NCBI RefSeq assembly: GCF_004349265.1
Contig: NZ_SMFL01000002.1
Span: 806,001 to 870,000, forward strand
Direction of reading: 5' to 3'
DNA: 64,000 nt
Source: Dyadobacter psychrotolerans
GTDB taxonomy: Bacteria; Bacteroidota; Bacteroidia; Cytophagales; Spirosomataceae
The position numbers and the translations under genes were made by a program. Shown here one piece after another: positions 44,183 to 51,479 of this stretch. The notes under the pieces were generated by a model. It worked only from the letters and a program-made list of their open reading frames with translations, made no database searches and was not told the origin of the DNA. How positions within the stretch are numbered: the stretch's first letter is position 1; the number at the start of each line of letters is the position of its first letter.

Positions 44183-45085
44183 ATGACGCAAGCATGGTAT
44201 CCGTTTTACTGGTCTGACTATTCCGGCAAGACTTTCAATCTAACGATGGCACAGCATGGGGCATACATGCTTCTGCTTCGCCACATCTACACCACCGAAC
44301 AGCAAATACCCGTGAAGCAATGTTATAGCATTGCTAGGGCATTGTCAGATCAAGACCAGTCAGACGTTGATGTTGTGCTGCATCAATTCTTCAAACTGAA
44401 AAATGGTTTTTGGGTCAGTGAAAAGACAATTGAAGTCATTAATCAAACCAACGAACGCCACGAAAAGCGCGTAAATGCTGGGAAAAAGGGTGGTGAAAGC
44501 AAGTCTAGCAATGCTAGAGCAATGCCAAAGCAATCCCCTAGCAAAGCCCTAGTAACTACAACCACAACCATAACCACAATATCTTCTAACGAAGATATAT
44601 TTAGTCAGGCGTGGGCGATCTATCCTAAACTTAGGGCAGGCAGTAGGGGCAACGCCTTGAAAGCTTGGAAGGCTGCGGTTGAACGTGGAAACTCCGAAGA
44701 GCTAATCTTGGCAGGGGTGAAAAAGTATTCTGTTTCCCGAGAAGGTAACAGCCAGTACGCCAAAGGATTCCCTGCATGGATGAACGATGATAGATTTCTT
44801 AACGATTACGAGGCGCTAGAAAATGGAAACAACACTCAAAACAACACTGGACAAATTGCTGTCAGAAATGGAATCCCTACCGGAGAACAGACCGGAAACG
44901 GATTTGGCGGTCGTAAATCACAGACAGAACTTTACGCCGATGCTACAGAAAAAATCATTGCCGAACGAAGAGCAAGATGGGAAGCCAACGGCGGGAAAAA
45001 TCCTGATAAGGGATTGCTTGCAGAGCCAGGAACAACTAACCCGGCTATTGCAACAGACATACGCGATGTTAAAGAAATTCGGTGA
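44183..45085 (+). CDS. DUF1376 phage replication protein
   Basis: 300 residues. The N-terminal DUF1376 domain (WYPFYWSDYSGKTFNLTMAQ, HGAYMLLLRHIYTTEQQIP, FFKLKNGFWVSEKTIEVI) is common in phage replication initiators; a Thr-rich linker leads to FSQAWAIYPKLRAGSRGNAL and AKGFPAWMNDDRFLNDYE, a primosome-like helical part. Probably opens the phage origin or loads helicase with the next gene product. Confidence 0.82.
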   Translation: MTQAWYPFYWSDYSGKTFNLTMAQHGAYMLLLRHIYTTEQQIPVKQCYSIARALSDQDQSDVDVVLHQFFKLKNGFWVSEKTIEVINQTNERHEKRVNAGKKGGESKSSNARAMPKQSPSKALVTTTTTITTISSNEDIFSQAWAIYPKLRAGSRGNALKAWKAAVERGNSEELILAGVKKYSVSREGNSQYAKGFPAWMNDDRFLNDYEALENGNNTQNNTGQIAVRNGIPTGEQTGNGFGGRKSQTELYADATEKIIAERRARWEANGGKNPDKGLLAEPGTTNPAIATDIRDVKEIR

Positions 45086-45374
45086 AGCCTCAGACGTTGC
45101 AGAAATGCGTGACATGGGTTTCCAGATGGTATTAGGCGATTATCCGATTGATGACGTTCAACGAGCCTTTATCCAATATCTGAAAACAGGTAAGGAAATC
45201 CCTACACCGGCTGACATCGTGGAAATTCTTGACCCTACCGTAAAGCCGCTTTGCCCGAGAGTATATCAAAGCTTTGTCACCCGTTCTAAAAAAGGGCCGT
45301 TTGAGCTTACACGGGAAGAAAAGGCATACATTGAACACTACGAAAACCAGCAGCTAGGACGCATCCGTGCTTAA
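45066..45374 (+). CDS. Putative helicase loader (G39P-like)
   Basis: 102 residues from ATG 45,066, overlapping the DUF1376 gene by 20 nt. FQMVLGDYPIDDVQRAFIQY followed by LKTGKEIPTPADIVEIL recalls the loader/inhibitor family of SPP1 G39P; the last part FELTREEKAYIEHYENQQLG is basic. The frame stays open upstream to 44,823 inside the previous gene, which I take as accidental. Function by similarity of pattern and position only. Confidence 0.6.
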   Translation: MLKKFGEASDVAEMRDMGFQMVLGDYPIDDVQRAFIQYLKTGKEIPTPADIVEILDPTVKPLCPRVYQSFVTRSKKGPFELTREEKAYIEHYENQQLGRIRA

Positions 45375-45657
45375 ACAAGACTTCTACACCTCAGACGCAT
45401 GGTACAAGCTAAGATACAGAGCATTGCGCCTATACGGTAACAAGTGCATGTGTTGCGGTAAATATGGTGAGTTACACGTTGACCATGTGAAACCCCGGTC
45501 ACTTTATCCAAAGCTGGCATTGAAGCTGACAAACCTTCAAATTCTGTGCAGGGCGTGTAATATGGGTAAGTCCAACCGTTTCAACGATGACTGGCGACCC
45601 AAGGACTGGAAGACAAGACTACGCGTATTTTTAAACATTAAAGCACCGAGGGAATGA
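45367..45657 (+). CDS. HNH endonuclease
   Basis: 96 residues. GTG start at 45,367 with AGGA upstream; overlaps the previous gene by 8 nt. Zinc-binding CMCCGKYGELHVDHVKPRSL and LTNLQILCRACNMGKSNRFN form a complete HNH motif (His-Asn-... with two CxxC). Free-standing phage HNH nuclease, possibly for DNA packaging or recombination. Confidence 0.87.
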   Translation: MLKQDFYTSDAWYKLRYRALRLYGNKCMCCGKYGELHVDHVKPRSLYPKLALKLTNLQILCRACNMGKSNRFNDDWRPKDWKTRLRVFLNIKAPRE

Positions 45658-45660
45658 GTA

Positions 45661-46008
45661 ATGGCAAGTAAGCGCCGGATTAGAAAAAAGGTTTGCGGGA
45701 AGAAGAAAGCATATGAAACAATGCAGCAGGCTTTGGCTACTAGACACCACATTGGCCTGAAAAAGGAACTTGCTGTTTATAAATGTCCTGTATGTCAAAA
45801 ATGGCACTTAGGTCATAAAGTGAAAAGCCAGCCAATTCCACATTTTAACGCAAAGGGCCGTCACACTGGTAGATGTCGCGTTTTTGATGATAACTTCAGA
45901 CAACAATTGCAAGACAAATACCGTGTTCAGGAGGTGGAAGTAACTGTAGTCTTGAAACCAATTCCATTCTGGATGAAAGTAAAACGCCTGTTCTACAAAT
46001 ATTTTTAA
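45661..46008 (+). CDS. Small zinc-ribbon hypothetical protein
   Basis: 115 residues, strongly basic. YKCPVCQKWHLGHKVKSQPI has a CxxC and later His/Cys residues, a zinc-ribbon as in phage DNA-binding proteins. ATG 45,661 follows GAGGG. Ends the rightward operon. Confidence 0.65.
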   Translation: MASKRRIRKKVCGKKKAYETMQQALATRHHIGLKKELAVYKCPVCQKWHLGHKVKSQPIPHFNAKGRHTGRCRVFDDNFRQQLQDKYRVQEVEVTVVLKPIPFWMKVKRLFYKYF

Positions 46009-46206
46009 ACATCAAAGCTTCATGAAGTTGCAGCTATGAAAAAAGAGCCAACTTAAGAAAGCTGAGGATATCAAAAGATAAAGTTGCTAGCCTGATCCAA
46101 AATTTAGAGCGTTTTTTTGTTTCCATGGGTTAGTGATTTAGACTGAAAAATAGAGATAAAAACAATACCAAAACTTAAAACATGATGAACGGCGAGGAGA
46201 ATTTCA

Positions 46207-46305
46207 ATGACCGACAAGCAAATTATCGAATACCTATACACCCACGGCCTTTCACCTTTTGAAGCTGCAAAGCTTTGGATTGAGCAGCAACAATGTACAC
46301 CCTGA
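46207..46305 (+). CDS. 32-residue phage peptide
   Basis: ATG 46,207 has a perfect GAGGAG 7 nt before it, the best Shine-Dalgarno of the region. Sequence QIIEYLYTHGLSPFEAAKLW looks like one folded helix pair. The next tiny ORF overlaps it. Function unknown. Confidence 0.5.
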   Translation: MTDKQIIEYLYTHGLSPFEAAKLWIEQQQCTP

Positions 46306-46418
46306 AACCAGAAGAATACGAGCCGTTCGACTGCTTACTTCCCGTAAATAGACCCGGTAGTGACAAGCCTGTATCCAATTTTATACAGCATACACGGGAG
46401 GATAATCAGGATGAGTAA
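46293..46418 (+). CDS. 41-residue phage ORF overlapping the previous one
   Basis: ATG 46,293 lies 13 nt inside the previous ORF in another frame, stop TAA at 46,416. Sequence TLKPEEYEPFDCLLPVNRPG. Its 3' part overlaps the leftward gene ending at 46,335 on the other strand. Translational coupling is possible; weak call. Confidence 0.35.
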   Translation: MYTLKPEEYEPFDCLLPVNRPGSDKPVSNFIQHTREDNQDE

Positions 46419-46667
46419 AAGCTCAGTCATGAACTTAGCCGCCGGGTGTAACGGGCCTTTCTTTTTAAGTCGTTCAAGTTCGTCAGGTTCAAGCGCCGGA
46501 AAACGCCAAACTTCAAGCATTCCAAGAGCCGTTTTAAGCCTCGTTAAAAACCGTGGATGTGGGATATGGCTATCTTCCCATCGCTTAACAAATTCTGTCC
46601 GTTCTTTGTCATCTTCAACTTTCTGAGCGAACTCCTCAAACCCTTCAATACCGCCTTTCTTTTCCAT
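46335..46667 (-). CDS. Small protein with C-terminal membrane helix (third of a trio)
   Basis: 110 residues. Charged N-terminal part (EGFEEFAQKVEDDKERTEFV, KRWEDSHIPHPRFLTRLKTA) and a hydrophobic segment near the C-terminus (FMTELLLILIILPCMLYKIG). No known family. No Shine-Dalgarno. Third gene of a leftward set with 18-nt spacing. Confidence 0.6.
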   Translation of the reverse strand: MEKKGGIEGFEEFAQKVEDDKERTEFVKRWEDSHIPHPRFLTRLKTALGMLEVWRFPALEPDELERLKKKGPLHPAAKFMTELLLILIILPCMLYKIGYRLVTTGSIYGK

Positions 46668-46685
46668 GGGAGACCGAAGAAAACA

Positions 46686-46943
46686 CTATCCATTCTCAAT
46701 AATGAGAAATAATAAGGCCAAAATTACAACAACAATGAATGGGATATACGCAATTCTATCAATCTCCCAGTCGCCGGTAGGCTCAAATCTATCATCTTGA
46801 TTGGCTGGTTGAAGGCTATCCAACCAATTATCCATAGCCGAATTAGAGTTTTTCTGTTGAATTGCTTCATTCTTCCTTTTGATTTCCCGCTTTTTTGTGT
46901 CAAGTTTCTCTTTTGCTCTCCGTAAATCTTCGTGCGCTCCCAT
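46686..46943 (-). CDS. Small tail-anchored protein (second of a trio)
   Basis: 85 residues. N-terminal coiled coil rich in Lys and Glu (LRRAKEKLDTKKREIKRKNE), polar middle, and a C-terminal membrane helix IAYIPFIVVVILALLFLIIE. Predicted cytoplasm-facing membrane protein. ATG 46,943 has an A-rich leader without Shine-Dalgarno, as host genes do. Confidence 0.65.
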   Translation of the reverse strand: MGAHEDLRRAKEKLDTKKREIKRKNEAIQQKNSNSAMDNWLDSLQPANQDDRFEPTGDWEIDRIAYIPFIVVVILALLFLIIENG

Positions 46944-46967
46944 TTTATTTTTAGTTAGAGGTTAAAA

Positions 46968-47321
46968 TTATGACAGTACAAACCACATCTCAACAACCGC
47001 CCCGACAAGCACAAGAGCCAGAACAATCCAGCCAATCACAGCCCGGTAATTCACCGGAGCTTTCGGGGCAGGCTCAACTTCCTCATTCTGCCAATCCTGC
47101 TGACGGGGTTGCACAACTGGAACTTCAACAGTTACGGCAGGAACGTACGGCTTTACAGGCTCGAGTAGCTTATTTACGACAGGATCGCTTTGTTTGGGCG
47201 TTGGTGGCTTGTGTGGGATTGGCTGGATTGTTTGTTCTATGGGTGCGTCTGAATGGCGTTCTATGATCTTTGCCATACGCGCTTCCATGTCGCGAATAAT
47301 CTGTGCTTTCTTGTTATCCAT
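46968..47321 (-). CDS. Small tail-anchored Pro-rich protein (first of a trio)
   Basis: 117 residues from ATG 47,321. Basic helix (KKAQIIRDMEARMAKIIERH), Pro/Val-rich linker and a C-terminal membrane helix AVIGWIVLALVLVGAVVEMW. The opposite strand has a 98-codon ORF with a GAGG leader and its own hydrophobic end; I prefer the minus frame for its balanced composition and even spacing with the two genes after it. Unknown function. Confidence 0.55.
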   Translation of the reverse strand: MDNKKAQIIRDMEARMAKIIERHSDAPIEQTIQPIPHKPPTPKQSDPVVNKLLEPVKPYVPAVTVEVPVVQPRQQDWQNEEVEPAPKAPVNYRAVIGWIVLALVLVGAVVEMWFVLS

Positions 47322-47463
47322 AGCGTTGAGGGTTATGAACGTAAGGTAATTAATTGCCAAGAAAATAAAAACGATTTAGATCATAAAGTGGTGAAATACT
47401 ATCGGTTGTAGATGACTTTCTACTGAACAATTAGAGATTTTATTCAAAGAGCACAGATTAATA

Positions 47464-47492
47464 TTGACGGCATCTGTTGAGGGTGGTATTTT
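47464..47492 (+). promoter_or_regulatory. Sigma70-type promoter before the tRNA-like element
   Basis: TTGACG (47,464-47,469), 17 bp, TATTTT (47,487-47,492). Five to six base matches at both boxes in total spacing that is ideal. It would start a transcript near 47,499 that includes two hairpins and the tRNA-like sequence. Confidence 0.5.
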
Positions 47493-47499
47493 AAGGCTT

Positions 47500-47627
47500 C
47501 AGAACGAAGACAGGTCTCCTGTTTTTAAGCGCTTTCCGGCCAGCGTAATGACCGGAACCTTTCTTGATGTGTCGTGTGTGCTTGTCGCACTATAAGCGCC
47601 TAGGTGGGCAGCACGGCACTTCTGGAC
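47500..47627 (+). ncRNA. Possible structured leader RNA upstream of the tRNA-like element
   Basis: Contains ACAGG-TCT-CCTGT followed by five T (47,510-47,526), TTCCGG/CCGGAA (47,534-47,557) and GTGC/GCAC near 47,578-47,590. No ORF. Could be a small RNA ending at the first hairpin, or a precursor leader of the tRNA-like element. Confidence 0.3.
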
Positions 47628-47709
47628 AGGTCAGTAGCTCAATGGATAGAGCAAGGGTTGCGCAACATAAACTTTGACCGTGGTTGTGGGTTCGAATCCC
47701 ACCTGCCTG
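47628..47709 (+). tRNA. tRNA-like sequence with abnormal anticodon arm
   Basis: D-arm GCTC-AATGGATA-GAGC (47,637-47,652) and T-arm GTGGG-TTCGAAT-CCCAC (47,686-47,702) are perfect, with TA at positions 8-9. The acceptor AGGTCAG pairs with CTGCCT only with a bulge. The 32 nt between position 26 and the T-arm do not form a 5-bp anticodon stem with 7-nt loop; they contain a self-complementary GTTGCGCAAC. The D-arm style resembles tRNA-Arg. Either a degenerate phage tRNA or a tRNA mimic. No CCA is encoded. Confidence 0.5.
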
Positions 47710-47864
47710 TTCTTCAATTCGGTTCCAACTTATACCTTTCGACTTGGCGGTGAGTAACAAGTAATAGCGGCAATGCCAAACGAAGCGAACCCGTACATTT
47801 GAATGTCGCCCGAATGGTCAAGGAGTAGTTGGGTAATTATAAAACTCCAAATTGTCGCTGCTCA

Positions 47865-48065
47865 CTATCCGACCCGCCGAAGATTACACCCCTGCAAAGC
47901 CTCTATCTGCCCGTTAAGCTGCCCGTGAATGCGATGAAGTGCTTTTCTGGTATCAGCATCAAGACAAGCCTCAATACATACCTCCAGACCGTTTAAATCC
48001 GCTTTTAGCTTGGCAATACGCCGTTCATTCATTTCTCGTGTGAGTGCGTAAGAGTTGTAATACAT
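47865..48065 (-). CDS. Small coiled-coil phage protein
   Basis: 66 residues. MYYNSYALTREMNERRIAKL leads into a helical heptad pattern (LKADLNGLEVCIEACLDADT, IHGQLNGQIEALQG). ATG 48,065 has AAAGGA 4-5 nt before it. Leftward, alone between the tRNA-like element and a rightward operon. Unknown. Confidence 0.55.
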   Translation of the reverse strand: MYYNSYALTREMNERRIAKLKADLNGLEVCIEACLDADTRKALHRIHGQLNGQIEALQGCNLRRVG

Positions 48066-48150
48066 GGTGTCCTTTCACTGGTTGGACCAATTTGTAGACA
48101 GCTACAAAATGGTTATTTCAAAATAATATCAGAAAATGATTAAATAAGTA

Positions 48151-48179
48151 TTGACCATACAATCATTTCAGGATAAGGT
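48151..48179 (+). promoter_or_regulatory. Possible sigma70-type promoter of the Lar operon
   Basis: TTGACC (48,151-48,156), 17 bp, TAAGGT (48,174-48,179). Located 35 nt before the first gene of the operon. Confidence 0.4.
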
Positions 48180-48213
48180 ATAGCCAAGATAAACCAACGA
48201 ATGGAATTTATAA

Positions 48214-48465
48214 ATGACTGATTTCAAAGAAGCACTGGATGAATTTACCGATGATGCTAGGTGCTGTAACGAATGCGGTGGCCACGATTTTAATTTGTCC
48301 GATAATGCATCTGAAACCATCCGCAAAGCCCTGTTGATCTGCTCCCGACTACAGGAAGAGCCGAGTGATTTAATGTTTAAATCATGTGAGAACCTTGATA
48401 CGGAACCCGGATTTGGTGAAGTTTTCAAAGCAATGACCCAACAACTTATGAAGGAGTGCGAATAG
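48214..48465 (+). CDS. Small cysteine-containing phage protein
   Basis: 83 residues. DDARCCNECGGHDFNLSDNA contains a CC-x2-C cluster that may bind zinc; the rest is acidic and helical. Opens a tightly packed rightward operon of accessory genes. Unknown function. Confidence 0.6.
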   Translation: MTDFKEALDEFTDDARCCNECGGHDFNLSDNASETIRKALLICSRLQEEPSDLMFKSCENLDTEPGFGEVFKAMTQQLMKECE

Positions 48466-48636
48466 ATGAAGAACAATATTTTAACAATCATAGCGATGAT
48501 AGGTCTTTTTGGTGGAGCTTGTTGCCTCATCCTGTTTTTATTTTTTCCGCATAATCTTTTCTTGTTAGGTGCAATCTTTGGTATCCCTGTATTTGTATTA
48601 AGCGCCACAGCCATCGAGGTAAAAAATGACCGATAA
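48466..48636 (+). CDS. 56-residue two-helix membrane protein
   Basis: ATG 48,466 directly follows the previous TAG, with AAGGAG 9 nt upstream. Two hydrophobic helices: ILTIIAMIGLFGGACCLILF and LFLLGAIFGIPVFVLSATAI, short polar ends. Could be holin-like or an envelope-modifying peptide; its place in an early operon argues against a classical holin. Overlaps the next gene by 11 nt. Confidence 0.65.
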   Translation: MKNNILTIIAMIGLFGGACCLILFLFFPHNLFLLGAIFGIPVFVLSATAIEVKNDR

Positions 48637-49105
48637 ACCAGACCTGTTGCCTTGCCCGTTCTGTGGTGGAGGATCAATGATAATTGAACCCTATGATAAC
48701 TCCTCAAAGTATGTTCTTTGCCAAGGTTGTAGTGCTATGGGTTCAATAAAAGATACCGTCGAAGAAACAATAGCAGCATGGAACACCCGAACCGCCGCAC
48801 CATTGCCAGAAGATAAGCAGAAGGCTTTGGATTGGTGGAATGAATTTACTGACGGTGGAGCAGGCCCACACGATGAAACAATCCGCGCATCATTACAAAC
48901 GCCATCCGAAAGTGACAACGCCGCTCTTCAATCTGTAATAGATCAATTACAAAAACAGGCTGATGCACTGGCAGAGGCTTTGAGATACGTTCCTGATCCG
49001 GCTTTTTATTCTGAAAGCGTTTTGAATAAAGACCTAACAGTCTGGTTTGAAAAAACACGCCGTGAAGCACTCGCCAATTACAACAAGTTCAAACAGGGGG
49101 AATAA
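48626..49105 (+). CDS. Lar-like restriction-alleviation zinc-ribbon protein
   Basis: 159 residues. LLPCPFCGGGSMIIEPYDNS and YVLCQGCSAMGSIKDTVEET with AIAAWNTR make the Lar family motif CPFCG...C-x2-C...AWNTR. Lar of Rac prophage eases type I restriction by boosting modification. The C-terminal half is coiled and unique. First of two Lar-like proteins in the operon. Confidence 0.82.
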   Translation: MTDKPDLLPCPFCGGGSMIIEPYDNSSKYVLCQGCSAMGSIKDTVEETIAAWNTRTAAPLPEDKQKALDWWNEFTDGGAGPHDETIRASLQTPSESDNAALQSVIDQLQKQADALAEALRYVPDPAFYSESVLNKDLTVWFEKTRREALANYNKFKQGE

Positions 49106-49106
49106 G

Positions 49107-49304
49107 ATGGACGCGAAGTACATAAAAATATGTTGGATAAACCCATGGACAGGAGAAAACATCTTGGGGGATGCATTTTACTCATACAGAAAAAATCGTA
49201 TGGCGTCTGGTTTTTATAGGAAGTCTGCCATGGCTTTGAAAGAAGTAGCCAAGCAGTACACTGGTGCGTTGACACCAAAATTGAAAATTGAGGTTATTAA
49301 ATGA
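49107..49304 (+). CDS. Small hypothetical phage protein
   Basis: 65 residues from ATG 49,107 (GGGGGA upstream). KYIKICWINPWTGENILGDA and FYRKSAMALKEVAKQYTGAL. No domain recognised. Coupled by ATGA to the next gene. Confidence 0.55.
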   Translation: MDAKYIKICWINPWTGENILGDAFYSYRKNRMASGFYRKSAMALKEVAKQYTGALTPKLKIEVIK

Positions 49305-49642
49305 CCCATTTAACAAAGACACGGCTGGAAACAATTGTAACCAGATTGCGAAGAGGTAATTTTTATGAGGATTATGATGCTGCTATCGATAATATTAAAT
49401 ATCTACAAACCCTGATAGACGCTAAGACAGCACCCACATGGCAGCCAATTGAAACTTGTAATCAAAGCCCGTGCATTGTTTTTTATGATGGCGATGTTGG
49501 GGAAGCTGACAATAGACGCTTGCAATACGATCACTACGAAAAAGATGAATGGTGGTGGGCAAACTTAGACAGCGAATACGGCGATAAAATATACCCAACC
49601 CACTGGATGCCCCCACCAACCCCACCGGAGAAAAGCGAATGA
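49301..49642 (+). CDS. DUF551 phage protein
   Basis: 113 residues. An N-terminal helical part is followed by TWQPIETCNQSPCIVFYDGD and KIYPTHWMPPPTPPEK, the WQPI...THWMPLP pattern of DUF551, frequent in phage early operons. Function unknown. ATGA overlaps on both sides. Confidence 0.72.
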   Translation: MTHLTKTRLETIVTRLRRGNFYEDYDAAIDNIKYLQTLIDAKTAPTWQPIETCNQSPCIVFYDGDVGEADNRRLQYDHYEKDEWWWANLDSEYGDKIYPTHWMPPPTPPEKSE

Positions 49643-49803
49643 CCTATTTAATGCTTACCAATTACAATGATGGAAAATCAGAAGTTCTTTATCACGGGGA
49701 TAATCTGTCAAACTGTATAAAAGCCTACTGTGAACATCATTGCAATGGATTCCGATTGCAGATGTGGGATAACGAAACACTTGTAGAGGAATTAATGAAA
49801 TGA
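49639..49803 (+). CDS. 54-residue phage protein
   Basis: ATG 49,639 overlaps the DUF551 stop (ATGA) and has GGAG 8 nt upstream; its own stop overlaps the next ATG in the same manner. Sequence YLMLTNYNDGKSEVLYHGDN continues with three cysteines and ends WDNETLVEELMK. Double coupling supports a real gene. Confidence 0.6.
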   Translation: MTYLMLTNYNDGKSEVLYHGDNLSNCIKAYCEHHCNGFRLQMWDNETLVEELMK

Positions 49804-50303
49804 CCGATCAATCAAAACCCACCACTGAATTGAAGCCGTGCCCATTTTGCGGCGGTCAACCAGCGGGATATAAACAAGAACACGTTTATGCACCAAAGAC
49901 CGCAATTGAAAGAGGTGGTAAATTATACAAACCAACAATGTCTATCAGTTGCACTTGCGGACTTCAAATAACTCGTGATGCAGACCTTGAAGAAAAATAC
50001 GGGGAAAAATCTTACGACATCATTCATAAAGCATGGAATACTCGAGCTGATCTGGTTCCAGCAGCACCCACAGGCGATAAGGCTGCTGCTTTACGGAGAG
50101 TCATGATGGCGCTGGCTACAAACGGCATTCGCTATGATGGTTTGAAAAAAGACCGTGAAACGCTTCAAGCCGCCTTACAGGAGAACACAGCACCAGACGA
50201 TCTGGTCAATGCTTTGGAACACGCACATTGTGAAACTAATCAAAGGTACGGCTACGTTGAGGGCTGGAATGCTGCACTTTTCAAACACTTAGGGAATAAG
50301 TGA
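49800..50303 (+). CDS. Second Lar-like zinc-ribbon protein
   Basis: 167 residues. ELKPCPFCGGQPAGYKQEHV, ISCTCGLQITRDADLEEKYG and HKAWNTRADLVPAAPTGDKA repeat the Lar layout with a longer loop. The C-terminal half has DKAAALRRVMMALATNG and GYVEGWNAALFKHLG. Likely antirestriction accessory; paralogue of the protein at 48,626. Confidence 0.78.
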   Translation: MTDQSKPTTELKPCPFCGGQPAGYKQEHVYAPKTAIERGGKLYKPTMSISCTCGLQITRDADLEEKYGEKSYDIIHKAWNTRADLVPAAPTGDKAAALRRVMMALATNGIRYDGLKKDRETLQAALQENTAPDDLVNALEHAHCETNQRYGYVEGWNAALFKHLGNK

Positions 50304-50317
50304 TCTTCCCTAAATCG

Positions 50318-51241
50318 CTATGAGTTCTTGAAGACTTGTAAAACTTCTACTTTTATTCGTATAGAATTACAAACAAAGCTGAGGACAACAAAATAACCTA
50401 GTGTAATTGCTCCCTTTTCAATCGGTTGTAAATCTGTGCTGAAGATTACTTCCATTGCTGCTATTAGGGGGAAAAGAAATAAGGTTAATATAGTTAGGAA
50501 AGTTGCCATTACCCCCGGAAACAATCCGACCCAAGGAAATGACTTAAGCGTTTCTTTATCTGCTATGGTTGTTAATGATGTTGCGTGACGTATTAGGGTC
50601 AAAATGTATAGTAAAATCAATAATTCAATTGCAGGAGCAATAATGGGCATATGTTTTGCTGAAACCGAATAACCGAATAAATTTGCATCCGAATCAGGTA
50701 ACTGATCGTAAGCTTTTACCTGGGATTCTAGTTCATTTACAGCGTCATTTAAGGTCATGTTTTTAACAAAATTCCAAGATGTTGAAAAATCCGAATCGTC
50801 AGCCACAAGTGAGAAGCCGTTTTTATAATTATCAATTAGCATGCTCAGTGAATCACGATTGACGATATTGTAATGTGGATCCGCAGGCTCACCACCGAAA
50901 ACAAATAAAAATATTGCCGAATTCATCAAGCTATCCTTTTGATTGCTAGATGAATCTTCAATCCTTTCCCATTCACTAACCAAATTGTAGATAGAAGAAA
51001 TTTCTGCATTACTGAATCTCTCCAAAATATTTTCTCCGGAAGAAATTGGCTGATTAATACTATCTACAATGCTCATACCTCGCACGGAAGGCACATCCGT
51101 AGCAAAATCATGGAGAAATGACTTGGTTAGTGAGTATGGATTTTCTTTAGGTTTTACTGACAATGAGAACAAAAAGCCTGCTGCACAAATTAAGATTAGG
51201 ATATTGTGGAAGTTGCGAATTGATTCAAGTGTTTCTTTCAT
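50318..51241 (-). CDS. Membrane protein of unknown function (moron)
   Basis: 307 residues. One membrane helix at residues 12-30 (LILICAAGFLFSLSV), a large soluble loop (about 30-205) on the far side of the membrane, and three helices at the C-terminus (AIELLILLYILTLIRH, FPGVMATFLTILTLFLFPLI, AITLGYFVVLSFVCNSI). No family recognised. Leftward against the phage operons, no Shine-Dalgarno, so probably a cargo gene from a Bacteroidota host. Possible exclusion or host-fitness function (inference). Confidence 0.7.
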   Translation of the reverse strand: MKETLESIRNFHNILILICAAGFLFSLSVKPKENPYSLTKSFLHDFATDVPSVRGMSIVDSINQPISSGENILERFSNAEISSIYNLVSEWERIEDSSSNQKDSLMNSAIFLFVFGGEPADPHYNIVNRDSLSMLIDNYKNGFSLVADDSDFSTSWNFVKNMTLNDAVNELESQVKAYDQLPDSDANLFGYSVSAKHMPIIAPAIELLILLYILTLIRHATSLTTIADKETLKSFPWVGLFPGVMATFLTILTLFLFPLIAAMEVIFSTDLQPIEKGAITLGYFVVLSFVCNSIRIKVEVLQVFKNS

Positions 51242-51429
51242 TGACTTTTAACGCTTTGAGGATTATGCTTTAAAGCTAGTCAAATACCGGAAAAGATACC
51301 AGTAAATAGCTATAATGGATTTATTCCAAAATTATGGAATAGTTCCACGTGAAGCAAATACTTGACCCAATGGAATAATAGTGATGGGCTTGGACTATGA
51401 GAAACCTCCTTCGTAAAGTGCCATAAAAA

Positions 51430-51458
51430 AATCCCCATCGGACATTCCGAAGAGGATT
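51430..51458 (-). terminator. Terminator of the small leftward membrane-protein gene
   Basis: AATCC/GGATT with an inner TCTTCGG/CCGATGG-like stem; on the minus strand seven or more T follow. Good rho-independent structure. Confidence 0.82.
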
Positions 51459-51479
51459 AAATTGTATTATATCAATATT

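Noticed and set aside
44823..45065. N-terminal extension of the G39P-like ORF
   Set aside because: Fully inside the DUF1376 gene in another frame; composition is unremarkable and the conserved part begins at 45,066.
46360..46626. 88-codon plus-strand ORF
   Set aside because: Serine-rich composition typical of the antisense of a charged helical gene; the minus-strand gene is preferred.
46970..47266. 98-codon plus-strand ORF with GAGG leader and C-terminal hydrophobic stretch
   Set aside because: It lies antisense to the 117-residue minus frame, which has more natural composition and even spacing with two further minus genes. Kept as alternative only.
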